From assembly GCA_003674045.1 (NCBI GenBank), contig PENC01000012.1:152089-216088 (forward strand): 64,000 bases of DNA, given 5' to 3'. This DNA comes from Streptomyces griseocarneus (lineage in GTDB: Bacteria; Actinomycetota; Actinomycetes; Streptomycetales; Streptomycetaceae). The notes beneath the pieces are model-generated. The model saw only the letters and a list, made by a program, of their open reading frames with translations. It ran no database searches and was not told the origin of the DNA. Made by a program: the position numbers and the translations under genes. Below are positions 35,407 to 43,303 of the stretch, piece by piece. How positions within the stretch are numbered: position 1 is the stretch's first letter; the number at the start of each line of letters is the position of its first letter.

Positions 35407-37008
35407 TCACCCCGGAAGCGGCACCGCCCACACGATCCGGGTCCCCCCGCCCTCCGGGGTCTCCACCGACAGCCGTCCGCCGAAAAGATCCGCCCGAGCC
35501 CGCATGTTCGCCAGCCCGCCCCGCCGCGGCGCGGACCCGACGCCCACGCCGTCGTCGGTGACGGTGAGTGTCGCCCACGCACCGACGACGAGCGACACGT
35601 CCACGTGGCGCGCATCCGCATGCCGAGCCGCATTGCTCAGCGCCTCGACGGTCACCGCCAGAACATGCTCGGCCAACTCATCGGGCACGTCCGTATCCGC
35701 GGGCCCCTCGATCCGCAGGGCAGACGCGAAGCCCAGCGTCCGCGTCGCCGCCTGCGCGGCCTCGGCCATGGCGCGGCGCAGGCCGCGGCGCCCGCCACGG
35801 GCGTCGCCGCCGGCGCTGCCGGCGGTCCGCAGGCCGAAGATGGTCGAGCGGATGATCTGGATGGTGGTGTCCAGGTCGTCGACGGCGCGGCCGACGCGTT
35901 CGGCGGCCTCGGGCCGTTCGATGAGCCGGGTGGCGCTCTGGAGCGTCATGCCGGTGGCGAAGAGCCGCTGGATGGCGAGGTCGTGCAGGTCGCGGGCGAT
36001 GCGGTCGCGGTCGTGGAGGACGGCGAGCTCCTCGGACTCGGCGCGCCGCTGGGCGAGTTCGAGGGCGATGGCCGCCTGGTCGGCGAAGCCCGACATCAGC
36101 CTCACCTCGGTGGCGTCGAACGGCGGTCGTCCGGCGCGGCGCCGCAGCCGGAGCGCGCCGCGCGTGTCCGCGTCGATGTCGATCTGGAGGGGGACGACGA
36201 CACAGGGCCCGCCGTCGTCGCCGACGGCGCCCGCGTGGTCGTCGAGAGGGACGACGGCGGCGCTGTCCGCCTGCGCGACCTCCATGGCCCGTTCGGCTAT
36301 GAGGTCCAGGATGTCGTCGGTGTCCGTGCCGGACAGCAGGCTGCGCGTGATCTCGCCGAGGGCCTCCAGCCAGCGCTCGCGGCGGCGGCTCTCGTGGTAC
36401 ATGCGGGCGTTGTCGATGGCGACGCCCGCCGCGATGGCGAGGGTGGTGAGCACGTCCTCGTCGTCGGCGTCGAAGGCGGCGCCGCCGCGCTTCTCGGTGA
36501 GGTAGAGGTTGCCGAAGACCTCGTCGCGGACGCGGACGGGGACACCGAGGAAGGTCCGCATCGGCGGGTGGTGCGCGGGGAACCCGTAGCTGCGCGGGTG
36601 CCGCGTGAGGTCGGTGAGCCGCAGCGGCGCGGGGTTGTGGATGAGTTCGCCGAGGATGCCCCGTCCGCACGGCGTACGGCCGATGCGGGCGGTGAGCTCG
36701 TCGGACATGCCGACGGGCAGGAACTCGGACAGCGTCTGCCCGTCGCCGACGATGCCGAGGGCGCCGTACTCCGCGTCGGTGAGCGTGACGGCGGCCTCGA
36801 CGATGCCCCGCAGCACCTGCGGGAGTTCCAGTCCGCGGCCGAGACTCATGACCGCTTCGAGGAGCCCGTGCATCCGGTCGGGGGGTGGCGTGCGGCCGGA
36901 GTCCGCCACAGCCGAAGCCACCGGGCAAGCCCCCGCAGGGGTCCTTGCGGCGCCGCCGACACCCGTGCGTTCGCTGCTGTGATCTGCGGTTCCTGCGGTT
37001 GTGGACAT
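35407..37008 (-). CDS. DevS/DosS-like two-GAF sensor histidine kinase
   Basis: A 533-residue soluble kinase. GAF-A (about 62-202) contains FPAHHPPMRTFLGVPVRV (His146-His147), matching the haem-ligand region of mycobacterial DevS; GAF-B spans about 230-320. The HisKA_3 domain has the phospho-accepting His342 in IARDLHDLAIQRLF, and the HATPase domain has the N-box EALSNAARHA and a GGLANMRARA G-box. Start ATG 37008 follows GGAG. It should sense O2, NO or CO through haem and phosphorylate the convergent DevR-like regulator. Confidence 0.9.
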   Translation of the reverse strand: MSTTAGTADHSSERTGVGGAARTPAGACPVASAVADSGRTPPPDRMHGLLEAVMSLGRGLELPQVLRGIVEAAVTLTDAEYGALGIVGDGQTLSEFLPVGMSDELTARIGRTPCGRGILGELIHNPAPLRLTDLTRHPRSYGFPAHHPPMRTFLGVPVRVRDEVFGNLYLTEKRGGAAFDADDEDVLTTLAIAAGVAIDNARMYHESRRRERWLEALGEITRSLLSGTDTDDILDLIAERAMEVAQADSAAVVPLDDHAGAVGDDGGPCVVVPLQIDIDADTRGALRLRRRAGRPPFDATEVRLMSGFADQAAIALELAQRRAESEELAVLHDRDRIARDLHDLAIQRLFATGMTLQSATRLIERPEAAERVGRAVDDLDTTIQIIRSTIFGLRTAGSAGGDARGGRRGLRRAMAEAAQAATRTLGFASALRIEGPADTDVPDELAEHVLAVTVEALSNAARHADARHVDVSLVVGAWATLTVTDDGVGVGSAPRRGGLANMRARADLFGGRLSVETPEGGGTRIVWAVPLPG

Positions 37009-37227
37009 CCCCTGCTCCCCGGGCTCAGTGCCTGGTCAGCAGCGTACGGCAGGGGCCGGGAGGCCCTGGACGGGGCCGGGACCACCGGGCCTGTCCGGTG
37101 CCCGTACGACCCCTGCCGCGGGCGCGGCCCGACGGCGAGGCTGGTGCACGGCCGGGAGGAGCCGCGTGTCCCGACCCTGACTACCAGGCTTCTCCCGGAT
37201 CGTCGGAGTACGCGCGAGAGGTGACCG

Positions 37228-39000
37228 GTGAACGGAACGGACAGGCCGAGAAGGACGGAGGACAGCGAGGGGAGGAAGGACCCCGCACCGGAGAACCCCG
37301 CACCGGAGCACGCCCGCGCGTCCGGGCCGGGCCCGGCACCGGACAAAGCCCCCGCGCCGGTGCCGGGCCCCCGCCGCAGCTTTCCCGTCGAGTGGCTGAC
37401 GACCACCGACCACAAGAAGATCGGCACGCTCTACCTCGTCTCCGCGTTCGCCTTCTTCATCATCGGCGGGCTGATGGCCCTGCTCATGCGGGCCGAACTC
37501 GCCCGCCCGGGCACGCAGATCCTGTCGAACGAACAGTTCAACCAGGCGTTCACCATGCACGGTTCGGTGATGCTGCTGCTGTTCGCCATGCCGCTGTTCA
37601 CGGGCTTCGCGAACTGGATCATGCCGCTGCAGATCGGCGCGCCCGACGTGGCGTTCCCGCGGCTCAACATGCTCTCCTACTGGCTGTTCCTCTTCGGCTC
37701 GCTGATCGCGGCCGGGGGCTTCCTCACCCCGCAGGGCGCGGCGGACTTCGGCTGGTTCGCGTACGCGCCGCTGTCGGACGCCGTGCACTCGCCGGGCGTG
37801 GGCGCCGATATGTGGATCATGGGTGTGGCGCTGTCCGGCTTCGGCTCGATCCTCGGCGCGGTCAACTTCATCACCACGGTCATCTGCATGCGCGCGCCCG
37901 GCATGACGATGTTCCGGATGCCGGTCTTCACCTGGAACGTGCTGCTCACGGCCATCCTCATCCTGATGGTCTTCCCGGTGCTGGCCGCCGCGCTGTTCGC
38001 CCTGGAGATGGACCGCAAGTTCGGCTCGCACATCTTCGACCCGGCCAACGGCGGCGCGCTGCTGTGGCAGCACCTGTTCTGGTTCTTCGGGCACCCCGAG
38101 GTGTACGTGCTGGCGCTGCCGTTCTTCGGGATCATCTCCGAGGTCGTCCCGGTCTTCAGCCGGAAGCCGATGTTCGGTTACGGCAGCCTCATCGCCGCCA
38201 CGATCGCCATCGCCGGTCTGTCGGTGACGGTGTGGGCGCACCACATGTACGTCACGGGCGGCGTGCTCCTGCCGTTCTTCTCCTTCATGACCTTCCTGAT
38301 CGCGGTCCCGACCGGTGTGAAGTTCTTCAACTGGATCGGCACGATGTGGAAGGGCTCGCTGTCCTTCGAGACGCCCATGCTGTGGGCCGTCGGCTTCCTG
38401 ATGACCTTCACCTTCGGCGGCCTGACCGGCGTCATCCTGGCCTCGCCGCCGCTGGATTTCCACGTCTCGGACTCGTACTTCGTCGTCGCCCACTTCCACT
38501 ACACGCTGTTCGGCACGGTGGTCTACGCGATGTTCGCGGGCTTCCACTTCTGGTGGCCGAAGTTCACGGGCAAGATGCTGGACGAGCGGCTGGGGAAGAT
38601 CACGTTCTGGACGCTCACCGTGGGCTTCCACATGACGTTCCTGGTGCAGCACTGGCTGGGCGCCGAGGGCATGCCGCGCCGGTACGCGGACTACCTGGCG
38701 GCCGACGGCTTCACCACCCTCAACACCCTGTCGACGGTCGGCTCGTTCCTGCTCGGTCTGTCGTTCCTGCCGTTCTTCTACAACGTCTGGCGGACGGCCC
38801 GGTACGGCAAGCGCGTCACCGTCGACGACCCCTGGGGCTACGGCCGCTCGCTGGAGTGGGCCACCTCCTGCCCGCCACCGCGGCACAACTACCTCTCCCT
38901 GCCGCGCATCCGTACCGAGTCCCCGGCGTTCGACCTGCACCACCCGGAGATCGCCGAGACGGAAGCCCTGGAGCGCCCCCTGGAAGGGGCGTCCAAATGA
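37228..39000 (+). CDS. ctaD: Cytochrome c oxidase subunit I (aa3 type), isolated copy
   Basis: A 590-residue haem-copper oxidase subunit I with twelve hydrophobic segments. Haem a and a3/CuB ligands are visible: TMHGSVM, WFFGHPEVYVLALP (His-Tyr pair), WAHHMYVTG and VVAHFHYTLFG. Residues 1-48 are an unusually long, Pro/Glu-rich cytoplasmic tail. GTG 37228 has GAGAGGTG upstream. No subunits II or III follow, so it is likely an extra copy expressed in particular conditions and assembled with subunits from the main operon. It is divergent from the DevS-like kinase; a weak DevR-like GGGAC-N5-GGCCT match sits at 37078-37092. Confidence 0.93.
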   Translation: MNGTDRPRRTEDSEGRKDPAPENPAPEHARASGPGPAPDKAPAPVPGPRRSFPVEWLTTTDHKKIGTLYLVSAFAFFIIGGLMALLMRAELARPGTQILSNEQFNQAFTMHGSVMLLLFAMPLFTGFANWIMPLQIGAPDVAFPRLNMLSYWLFLFGSLIAAGGFLTPQGAADFGWFAYAPLSDAVHSPGVGADMWIMGVALSGFGSILGAVNFITTVICMRAPGMTMFRMPVFTWNVLLTAILILMVFPVLAAALFALEMDRKFGSHIFDPANGGALLWQHLFWFFGHPEVYVLALPFFGIISEVVPVFSRKPMFGYGSLIAATIAIAGLSVTVWAHHMYVTGGVLLPFFSFMTFLIAVPTGVKFFNWIGTMWKGSLSFETPMLWAVGFLMTFTFGGLTGVILASPPLDFHVSDSYFVVAHFHYTLFGTVVYAMFAGFHFWWPKFTGKMLDERLGKITFWTLTVGFHMTFLVQHWLGAEGMPRRYADYLAADGFTTLNTLSTVGSFLLGLSFLPFFYNVWRTARYGKRVTVDDPWGYGRSLEWATSCPPPRHNYLSLPRIRTESPAFDLHHPEIAETEALERPLEGASK

Positions 39001-39371
39001 GCGCCGTGCCGTACGCCGTGCCCGCGCTGGGCACCGGGGTCCTGTGCCTGTCGGGCTACGTCTGGTACGTCCCCGCGGCCCTGGACCTCCGCGCGGGCCG
39101 CGACCGCCCCGTCTCCCGCCTGCTGACGGCCGCCGCCTGCCTCGCCGGCTGGGGCACCGCCGCGCTCTTCGCGGTGGCCCTGGTCACGCCCCTGCGGCTG
39201 GTCGGGGCGGCCGTCCTCGCCGCCGCGGGCGCGACCGTGACCGTCGTACTGCTCGCCGCGGCCTGGCTGTACCGGCGGCGGGAGAAGCGGGAGACGCGGC
39301 GCGCGTGGAGGGAGCTGCGGAAACGGGGACGGGAGTTCCGGGTGGACCGGACGGCGTACCGGAAACCGTGA
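38997..39371 (+). CDS. Small membrane protein coupled to ctaD
   Basis: A 124-residue protein with three hydrophobic segments (YAVPALGTGVLCLSGYVWYV, LLTAAACLAGWGTAALFAVA, LVGAAVLAAAGATVTVVLLA) and a strongly basic C-terminal tail (RRREKRETRRAWRELRKRGR). Its ATG overlaps the ctaD stop (ATGA), so translation is coupled. It could be an oxidase assembly or accessory subunit; no family was recognised. Confidence 0.75.
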   Translation: MSAVPYAVPALGTGVLCLSGYVWYVPAALDLRAGRDRPVSRLLTAAACLAGWGTAALFAVALVTPLRLVGAAVLAAAGATVTVVLLAAAWLYRRREKRETRRAWRELRKRGREFRVDRTAYRKP

Positions 39372-39408
39372 GGAACGGCCGGGACCACGAGATCCCGGCC
39401 CGTTCCTC
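39370..39408. terminator. Bidirectional terminator
   Basis: AGGAACGGCCGGGA and TCCCGGCCCGTTCCT pair with a single bulged base around CCACGAGA, in the 44-base gap between convergent stop codons. Confidence 0.8.
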
Positions 39409-39415
39409 CATGCCA

Positions 39416-39901
39416 TCAGTCCAACATGCCATCGAACATGCCGGGTTCGTACGCGCCTCCCCGCTGGTGCACGATCACGCCGATCCGGTTGGCCGCGTTG
39501 ACCAGGGCGACCAGGGAGACGAGCGCGGCGAGCCGGTCGTCGTCGTAGTGCTCGCGCACCCGGTCCCACGTCCCGTCGGACACGCCCTGACCGGCGTCGG
39601 CCAGCCGGGTGCCCTCCTCCGCGAGCGCCAGCGCGGCCCGCTCGGCCTCGGTGAACACGGTGGACTCGCGCCAGGCGGCGACCAGATGGAGCCGTACCGC
39701 GGTCTCACCGGCGGCCGCGGCCTCCTTGGTGTGCATGTCGATGCACCAGCCGCAGCCGTTGATCTGGCTGACGCGCAGTGCCACCAGCTCCTGCGTGGAC
39801 CTCGGCAGCGGCGACCGGTGGATCACCGTGCCCGCGTTGGCGAACCGCTTGGCGAACTTCATACCGATCTCGTTGGCGAACATGTCGAACCGGGTGTCCA
39901 T
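39416..39901 (-). CDS. Carboxymuconolactone decarboxylase/AhpD-like protein, ECF41 partner
   Basis: A 161-residue AhpD-fold protein with the redox motif CGWC (Cys50, Cys53) followed by His57, which in AhpD-like proteins supports peroxide or thiol chemistry. Genes of this kind (COE proteins) typically sit beside ECF41 sigma factors and are their main targets. Here the ECF41 gene is divergent, and a TGTCACA-N16-CATC element lies 41-67 bases upstream of the ATG at 39901. The ribosome site is GAGGAC. Confidence 0.88.
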   Translation of the reverse strand: MDTRFDMFANEIGMKFAKRFANAGTVIHRSPLPRSTQELVALRVSQINGCGWCIDMHTKEAAAAGETAVRLHLVAAWRESTVFTEAERAALALAEEGTRLADAGQGVSDGTWDRVREHYDDDRLAALVSLVALVNAANRIGVIVHQRGGAYEPGMFDGMLD

Positions 39902-39941
39902 GGCGTCGTCCTCACTCGTGGTGGTGCACTGACGGACACGA

Positions 39942-39968
39942 GATGCCGGCGGGCCGTTCCCTGTGACA
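39942..39968 (-). promoter_or_regulatory. ECF41-type promoter of the AhpD-like gene
   Basis: On the minus strand TGTCACA (39968-39962), 16 bases, CATC (39945-39942). The ECF41 consensus is TGTCACA around -35 and CGTC around -10, so there is one mismatch in the second box. Confidence 0.7.
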
Positions 39969-40002
39969 GGGGCGCCGTGTGACGTACGCCATCGCCGCCG
40001 GG

Positions 40003-40029
40003 TGTCACAGGCCCGCGCGGACCGGCGTC
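40003..40029 (+). promoter_or_regulatory. ECF41-type autoregulatory promoter of the sigma gene
   Basis: TGTCACA (40003-40009), 16 bases, CGTC (40026-40029): an exact ECF41 match with the same spacing as the divergent element. The start point would fall within a few bases of the GTG at 40038, so the mRNA would be leaderless or nearly so. Confidence 0.75.
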
Positions 40030-40037
40030 TTGTGTGC

Positions 40038-40943
40038 GTGACACGGAAGAGCCCAGAAGACAGTACGGACGCCGCCACCGAGGCGTTCGTGGCCCATCGG
40101 AACCTGCTGTTCACCGTCGCCTACGAGATGCTCGGCTCGGCCGCCGACGCGGAGGACGTCCTGCAGGAGACCTGGCTGCGGTGGGCGGCCGTCGACCTTG
40201 GCGCGGTACGGGACCGGCGCGCGTACCTGGTCCGGATCACCACGCGCCAGGCACTGACCCGGCTGCGCACCCTCGGCCGCCGCAAGGAGTCCTACGTCGG
40301 CTCCTGGTTGCCCGAGCCGCTGCTGACCGCCCCGGACGTGGCCGAGGACGTCGAACTGGCCGACAGCGTCTCGATGGCGATGCTGCTGGTGCTGGAGACC
40401 CTCGCGCCGACCGAGCGGGCCGTGTTCGTGCTGCGCGAGGTGTTCGACCTCGCGTACGACGAAATCGCCGAGGCCGTCGGCAGGACCCCGGCCGCGGTCC
40501 GCCAGATCGCCCACCGGGCGCGGGCGCACGTCGCGGCACGCCGCCCGCGCGGGACCGTCACCCCGGCCGAGACCCGGGACGCGCTCGATGCCTTTCAACG
40601 GGCGGTCGAGACCGGCGACCTCCAGGGCCTGCTCGACACCCTCGCCCCGGACGTCGTCCTCCTGGGCGACGGCGGCGGCGTCAAGAAGGCCGTCCTGCGG
40701 CCGATCGTGGGAGCAGGCAACGTGGCCCGCCTGCTGATCGGCGGACTGGCCAAGGTCGCCGCCGCGCTGTCACTGAGCCCGACGCAGGTCAACGGCCACC
40801 CGGCGCTGGTACTCCGGCTCGACGGCGAGCTCGACACGGTCCTGGCGGCGCGGATAGACGACGGCCTCATCACCGGGCTCTACGCGGTGCGCAACCCCGA
40901 GAAACTGACGCACATGGGGCAGGAGTCGGCCCTGAGCCGCTGA
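40038..40943 (+). CDS. ECF41 (SigJ-like) sigma factor with SnoaL-like C-terminal domain
   Basis: A 301-residue ECF sigma factor. Sigma region 2 spans about 15-80 and region 4 about 115-165. ECF41 hallmarks are all visible: WLPEP in the linker (90-94), DGGG (211-214, here followed by VK) and NPEKL (286-290, for NPDKL) in the SnoaL-like C-terminal domain that tunes sigma activity without an anti-sigma factor. GTG 40038 is the start (VTRKSPED). It should transcribe itself and the divergent AhpD-like gene through the paired TGTCACA elements. Confidence 0.93.
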   Translation: MTRKSPEDSTDAATEAFVAHRNLLFTVAYEMLGSAADAEDVLQETWLRWAAVDLGAVRDRRAYLVRITTRQALTRLRTLGRRKESYVGSWLPEPLLTAPDVAEDVELADSVSMAMLLVLETLAPTERAVFVLREVFDLAYDEIAEAVGRTPAAVRQIAHRARAHVAARRPRGTVTPAETRDALDAFQRAVETGDLQGLLDTLAPDVVLLGDGGGVKKAVLRPIVGAGNVARLLIGGLAKVAAALSLSPTQVNGHPALVLRLDGELDTVLAARIDDGLITGLYAVRNPEKLTHMGQESALSR

Positions 40944-40979
40944 GGACGCCCGGCCGGGCAGGTGCCAGACTCCTCGTCC

Positions 40980-41504
40980 ATGACATCACGTGTGCCCGAG
41001 CCCGCCCGCCAGACGTCCGATCAGCAGGAACTGCTTCTCGGCTACCTCGACTACTACCGCTCGGCGGTCACCGCCAAGATCGAGGGCCTGTCGGAGGAGG
41101 AGCTCCGCTCCAGCCGCCTGCCGTCCGGCTGGACCCCCCTGGAACTGCTCAAACACCTCGTCTGCATGGAACGCCGCTGGCTGCGCTGGGGCTTCCTGGC
41201 CGAACCCATACCGCAACCGAACGGCGACAGGCACGCGGACGGGCGTTTCCGCGTCACCCCGGACGACACCGCCGCCGAGCTGCTCGCCGCCCTGCACGCC
41301 GGAGGCGACCGAACCCGCGCCATCGTCACCGCCGCGGCCGACCTGACCGCGGAAAGCGCCCTCGGCGGCCGCTTCCCCGTCGACGGCCGGGAAGGACGGC
41401 CGACACTCGGCTGGATCCTCTTCCACGTCCTCCAGGACTACGCCCGCCACGTCGGCCACCTCGACATCGTGCGGGAACTCGCCGACGGCGTCGTCGGCGA
41501 GTGA
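40980..41504 (+). CDS. DinB-family (DUF664) protein
   Basis: A 174-residue four-helix-bundle protein of the DinB/DUF664 superfamily, which contains mycothiol-dependent and other metal-bound thiol enzymes. Metal-type histidines occur in ELLKHLVCMERRW and near the end in FHVLQDYARHVGHLDIVRE. The ATG at 40980 is preferred; GTG 40962 in the same frame is possible, and neither has a good ribosome site. It follows the sigma gene by 36 bases and may be read with it. Confidence 0.85.
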   Translation: MTSRVPEPARQTSDQQELLLGYLDYYRSAVTAKIEGLSEEELRSSRLPSGWTPLELLKHLVCMERRWLRWGFLAEPIPQPNGDRHADGRFRVTPDDTAAELLAALHAGGDRTRAIVTAAADLTAESALGGRFPVDGREGRPTLGWILFHVLQDYARHVGHLDIVRELADGVVGE

Positions 41505-41527
41505 CGACCGCCCCGGCGTGAGACGCG

Positions 41528-42055
41528 CTACCCGGCTCGCCCACCGCCGGGCAGCGCGTCGACGGCGGCCTGCCACGGACAGCCGCCGTTCCCGCCGTCG
41601 GGCAGGAACACCCGCACCCCCGCACCCCGCAACGTCTCCACACTCCGCCCAACGGCCGGGTGCCTGCCCTGCCCCTCGCTCCAGTGCGCCACCGCGACCA
41701 TCGGCAGCCCCAGCCCGATCCCTTCGGTGATCAGCCCGAGAGCGAGCGTGTCACTGATCCCCGCCGCCCACTTGTTGAGCGTATTCGCCGTGAGCGGCAC
41801 CACGAGCACCGCGTCCGGCGGCGGCAACACGTCCTCCTGCGACGGCAACTTGTACTGATACCGGACCGGATGCCCGGTGAGCTTCCCGAGCCGCTCGATC
41901 TCCCCTTCCGCGTCCTCCGTGGCCCACCGGTACGCGGACGGCGTCAGGATCAGACACACGTCCCACCCGGCGGCCTGCGCGGCGCGAATGCCGACGTCGA
42001 CGCGGCGGACGGGGACGGCTGCGCAGGCTACGAGGTAGAGGGTGCGGGTGGTCAT
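41528..42055 (-). CDS. Flavoprotein of the Dfp/EpiD (HFCD) family
   Basis: A 175-residue single-domain flavoprotein: TLYLVACAAVPVRRVDVGIR start, AGWDVCLILTPSAYRW, and the central VVPLTANTLNKWAAGISDTLALGLI segment in which Asn-Thr-x-x-K-W-A binds FMN. Dfp-type proteins decarboxylate C-terminal or phosphopantothenoyl cysteine, but the many stand-alone Streptomyces copies have no proven substrate. They often lie beside XRE and DUF397 genes, as here. A truncated second copy is found at 47264-47396. Confidence 0.85.
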   Translation of the reverse strand: MTTRTLYLVACAAVPVRRVDVGIRAAQAAGWDVCLILTPSAYRWATEDAEGEIERLGKLTGHPVRYQYKLPSQEDVLPPPDAVLVVPLTANTLNKWAAGISDTLALGLITEGIGLGLPMVAVAHWSEGQGRHPAVGRSVETLRGAGVRVFLPDGGNGGCPWQAAVDALPGGGRAG

Positions 42056-42109
42056 GGGGGTAGTTCATCGTGGGGGTGGGGTGGGCGCAAGGGTGTCTGT
42101 GGCGCTTCC

Positions 42110-42685
42110 CTATTCCTGCTGAGGCTGTGTAGGAGCCGACTCTCGGGCAAAGGAGACGATGTCTGCGATGCCCGGGTGGTAACCGTCCGAGGTGTCCACC
42201 ACGAGTGTGGGGACGTCGAGGGAGATCGGCACGAATGCTTCGAGCAAATGCACCCCTGCGGCGATCGCTTCGAGAAGGTCGTGATCAGCATGGGCGGCAC
42301 GGTGGCCGCTGTGCTGCACGCGGTGGGCGATCCGGTCGTGGGCGACGGCCGTAGAGGTGGCACAGCGGATGACGCGCAGCTGGGCCAGGTCCATGAGGGG
42401 CTCCAGGTGCGGCCGCCATAGCTTGTCCTGGAACGCGGCTTCCGCGACGATCGTGACCCCGGCGCGGAGGAGGGTTCTCGCCACCTCGAAGAACACGTCG
42501 AGCGTCGGGTAATTGAGTGGGTCCTTGCCGCCGGCCTGGTATCCCGGGGTGGACAGGACCATCCCTTGTTTGATCTCATCGCGGATGATCGCGGGACAGC
42601 CGAGTTCCTGAGCGAGCGCATGGGCGAGCGTTGTCTTTCCTGTGCCTGGCGGCCCGCTCACCACGGTCAGTGTCGGTGTGGTCAT
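42110..42685 (-). CDS. Small P-loop kinase-like ATPase
   Basis: A 191-residue AAA_33/zeta-type P-loop protein: Walker A SGPPGTGKTTLA at residues 10-21, a lid-like IIRDEIKQGM segment, VAEAAFQDKLW and RCATSTAVAHDRIAHR. Such proteins phosphorylate small molecules (antibiotics, sugars, nucleotides). No toxin-antitoxin partner is obvious. The ATG at 42685 follows GAGAGAG. It lies 54 bases upstream of the flavoprotein gene on the same strand, probably in one transcript. Confidence 0.8.
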   Translation of the reverse strand: MTTPTLTVVSGPPGTGKTTLAHALAQELGCPAIIRDEIKQGMVLSTPGYQAGGKDPLNYPTLDVFFEVARTLLRAGVTIVAEAAFQDKLWRPHLEPLMDLAQLRVIRCATSTAVAHDRIAHRVQHSGHRAAHADHDLLEAIAAGVHLLEAFVPISLDVPTLVVDTSDGYHPGIADIVSFARESAPTQPQQE

Positions 42686-42752
42686 ACGGCTCTCTCACAT
42701 TTCGACGCGGCATGTCAGGACGCATCCCACCCGGCCGCCAACTTACTGTGCG

Positions 42753-43196
42753 CTACCTGGTGCGCTCGGCGAGCAGCAGGGCGAGAGGCCCGGCCGGGAG
42801 GAGGAAGCGGCCCTCGGCAGTGGCGCCGATCGCGTCGGCCATGGGCCACCAGGACAGCTTGAAGTCCTCCTCTGTCGCGGTCAGCTGCTGCGGCCCCACC
42901 GTCAGGTCCTGGGCCTCGAAAAGGTGGACACGGGCAGTGGATTCCAAGGTGATGGCATACGCGCCCAGTGGCCGCCACCGAGTCGCGGTGATCCCGGCTT
43001 CCTCCCGCAGCTCGCGCCGCGCGCACTCCTCGGGGGACTCGGCGTCCTCCCGACGCCCGCCGGGCAGAAACAGATACTCGCCGCCGTGACGGGGGAAGCG
43101 GGCGCTGAGGACGGCGACGAGGCCCCGGCCGTCGCGGGCCACCACCACGGCAGCGTCCCGGACCGGACCTCGTCGTCCTTGCGCGTCGTCGCTCAT
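42753..43196 (-). CDS. Nudix hydrolase
   Basis: A 147-residue Nudix protein. The Nudix box is complete: GGRREDAESPEECARRELRE then EAGI (positions about 47-70). It hydrolyses nucleoside-diphosphate-linked molecules; the exact substrate is unknown. The start is ATG 43196 (MSDDAQGRRG). It is divergent from the XRE regulator 107 bases away and upstream of the kinase gene. Confidence 0.9.
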   Translation of the reverse strand: MSDDAQGRRGPVRDAAVVVARDGRGLVAVLSARFPRHGGEYLFLPGGRREDAESPEECARRELREEAGITATRWRPLGAYAITLESTARVHLFEAQDLTVGPQQLTATEEDFKLSWWPMADAIGATAEGRFLLPAGPLALLLAERTR

Positions 43197-43303
43197 GGCG
43201 CGCGAGCATAGCGGCGGGGCCGTCCACACGACGGGCACACCTGGGCAACTGGCCGATCCCGGCCATAGGCTGGCCGTCCAGGCGCCGTACAGCAGGGGGC
43301 AGC

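Noticed and set aside
37009..37227. DevR-box upstream of ctaD
   Set aside because: GGGAC-N5-GGCCT at 37078-37092 differs from the 20-bp DevR/OsdR palindrome at several positions; kept only as a weak remark.
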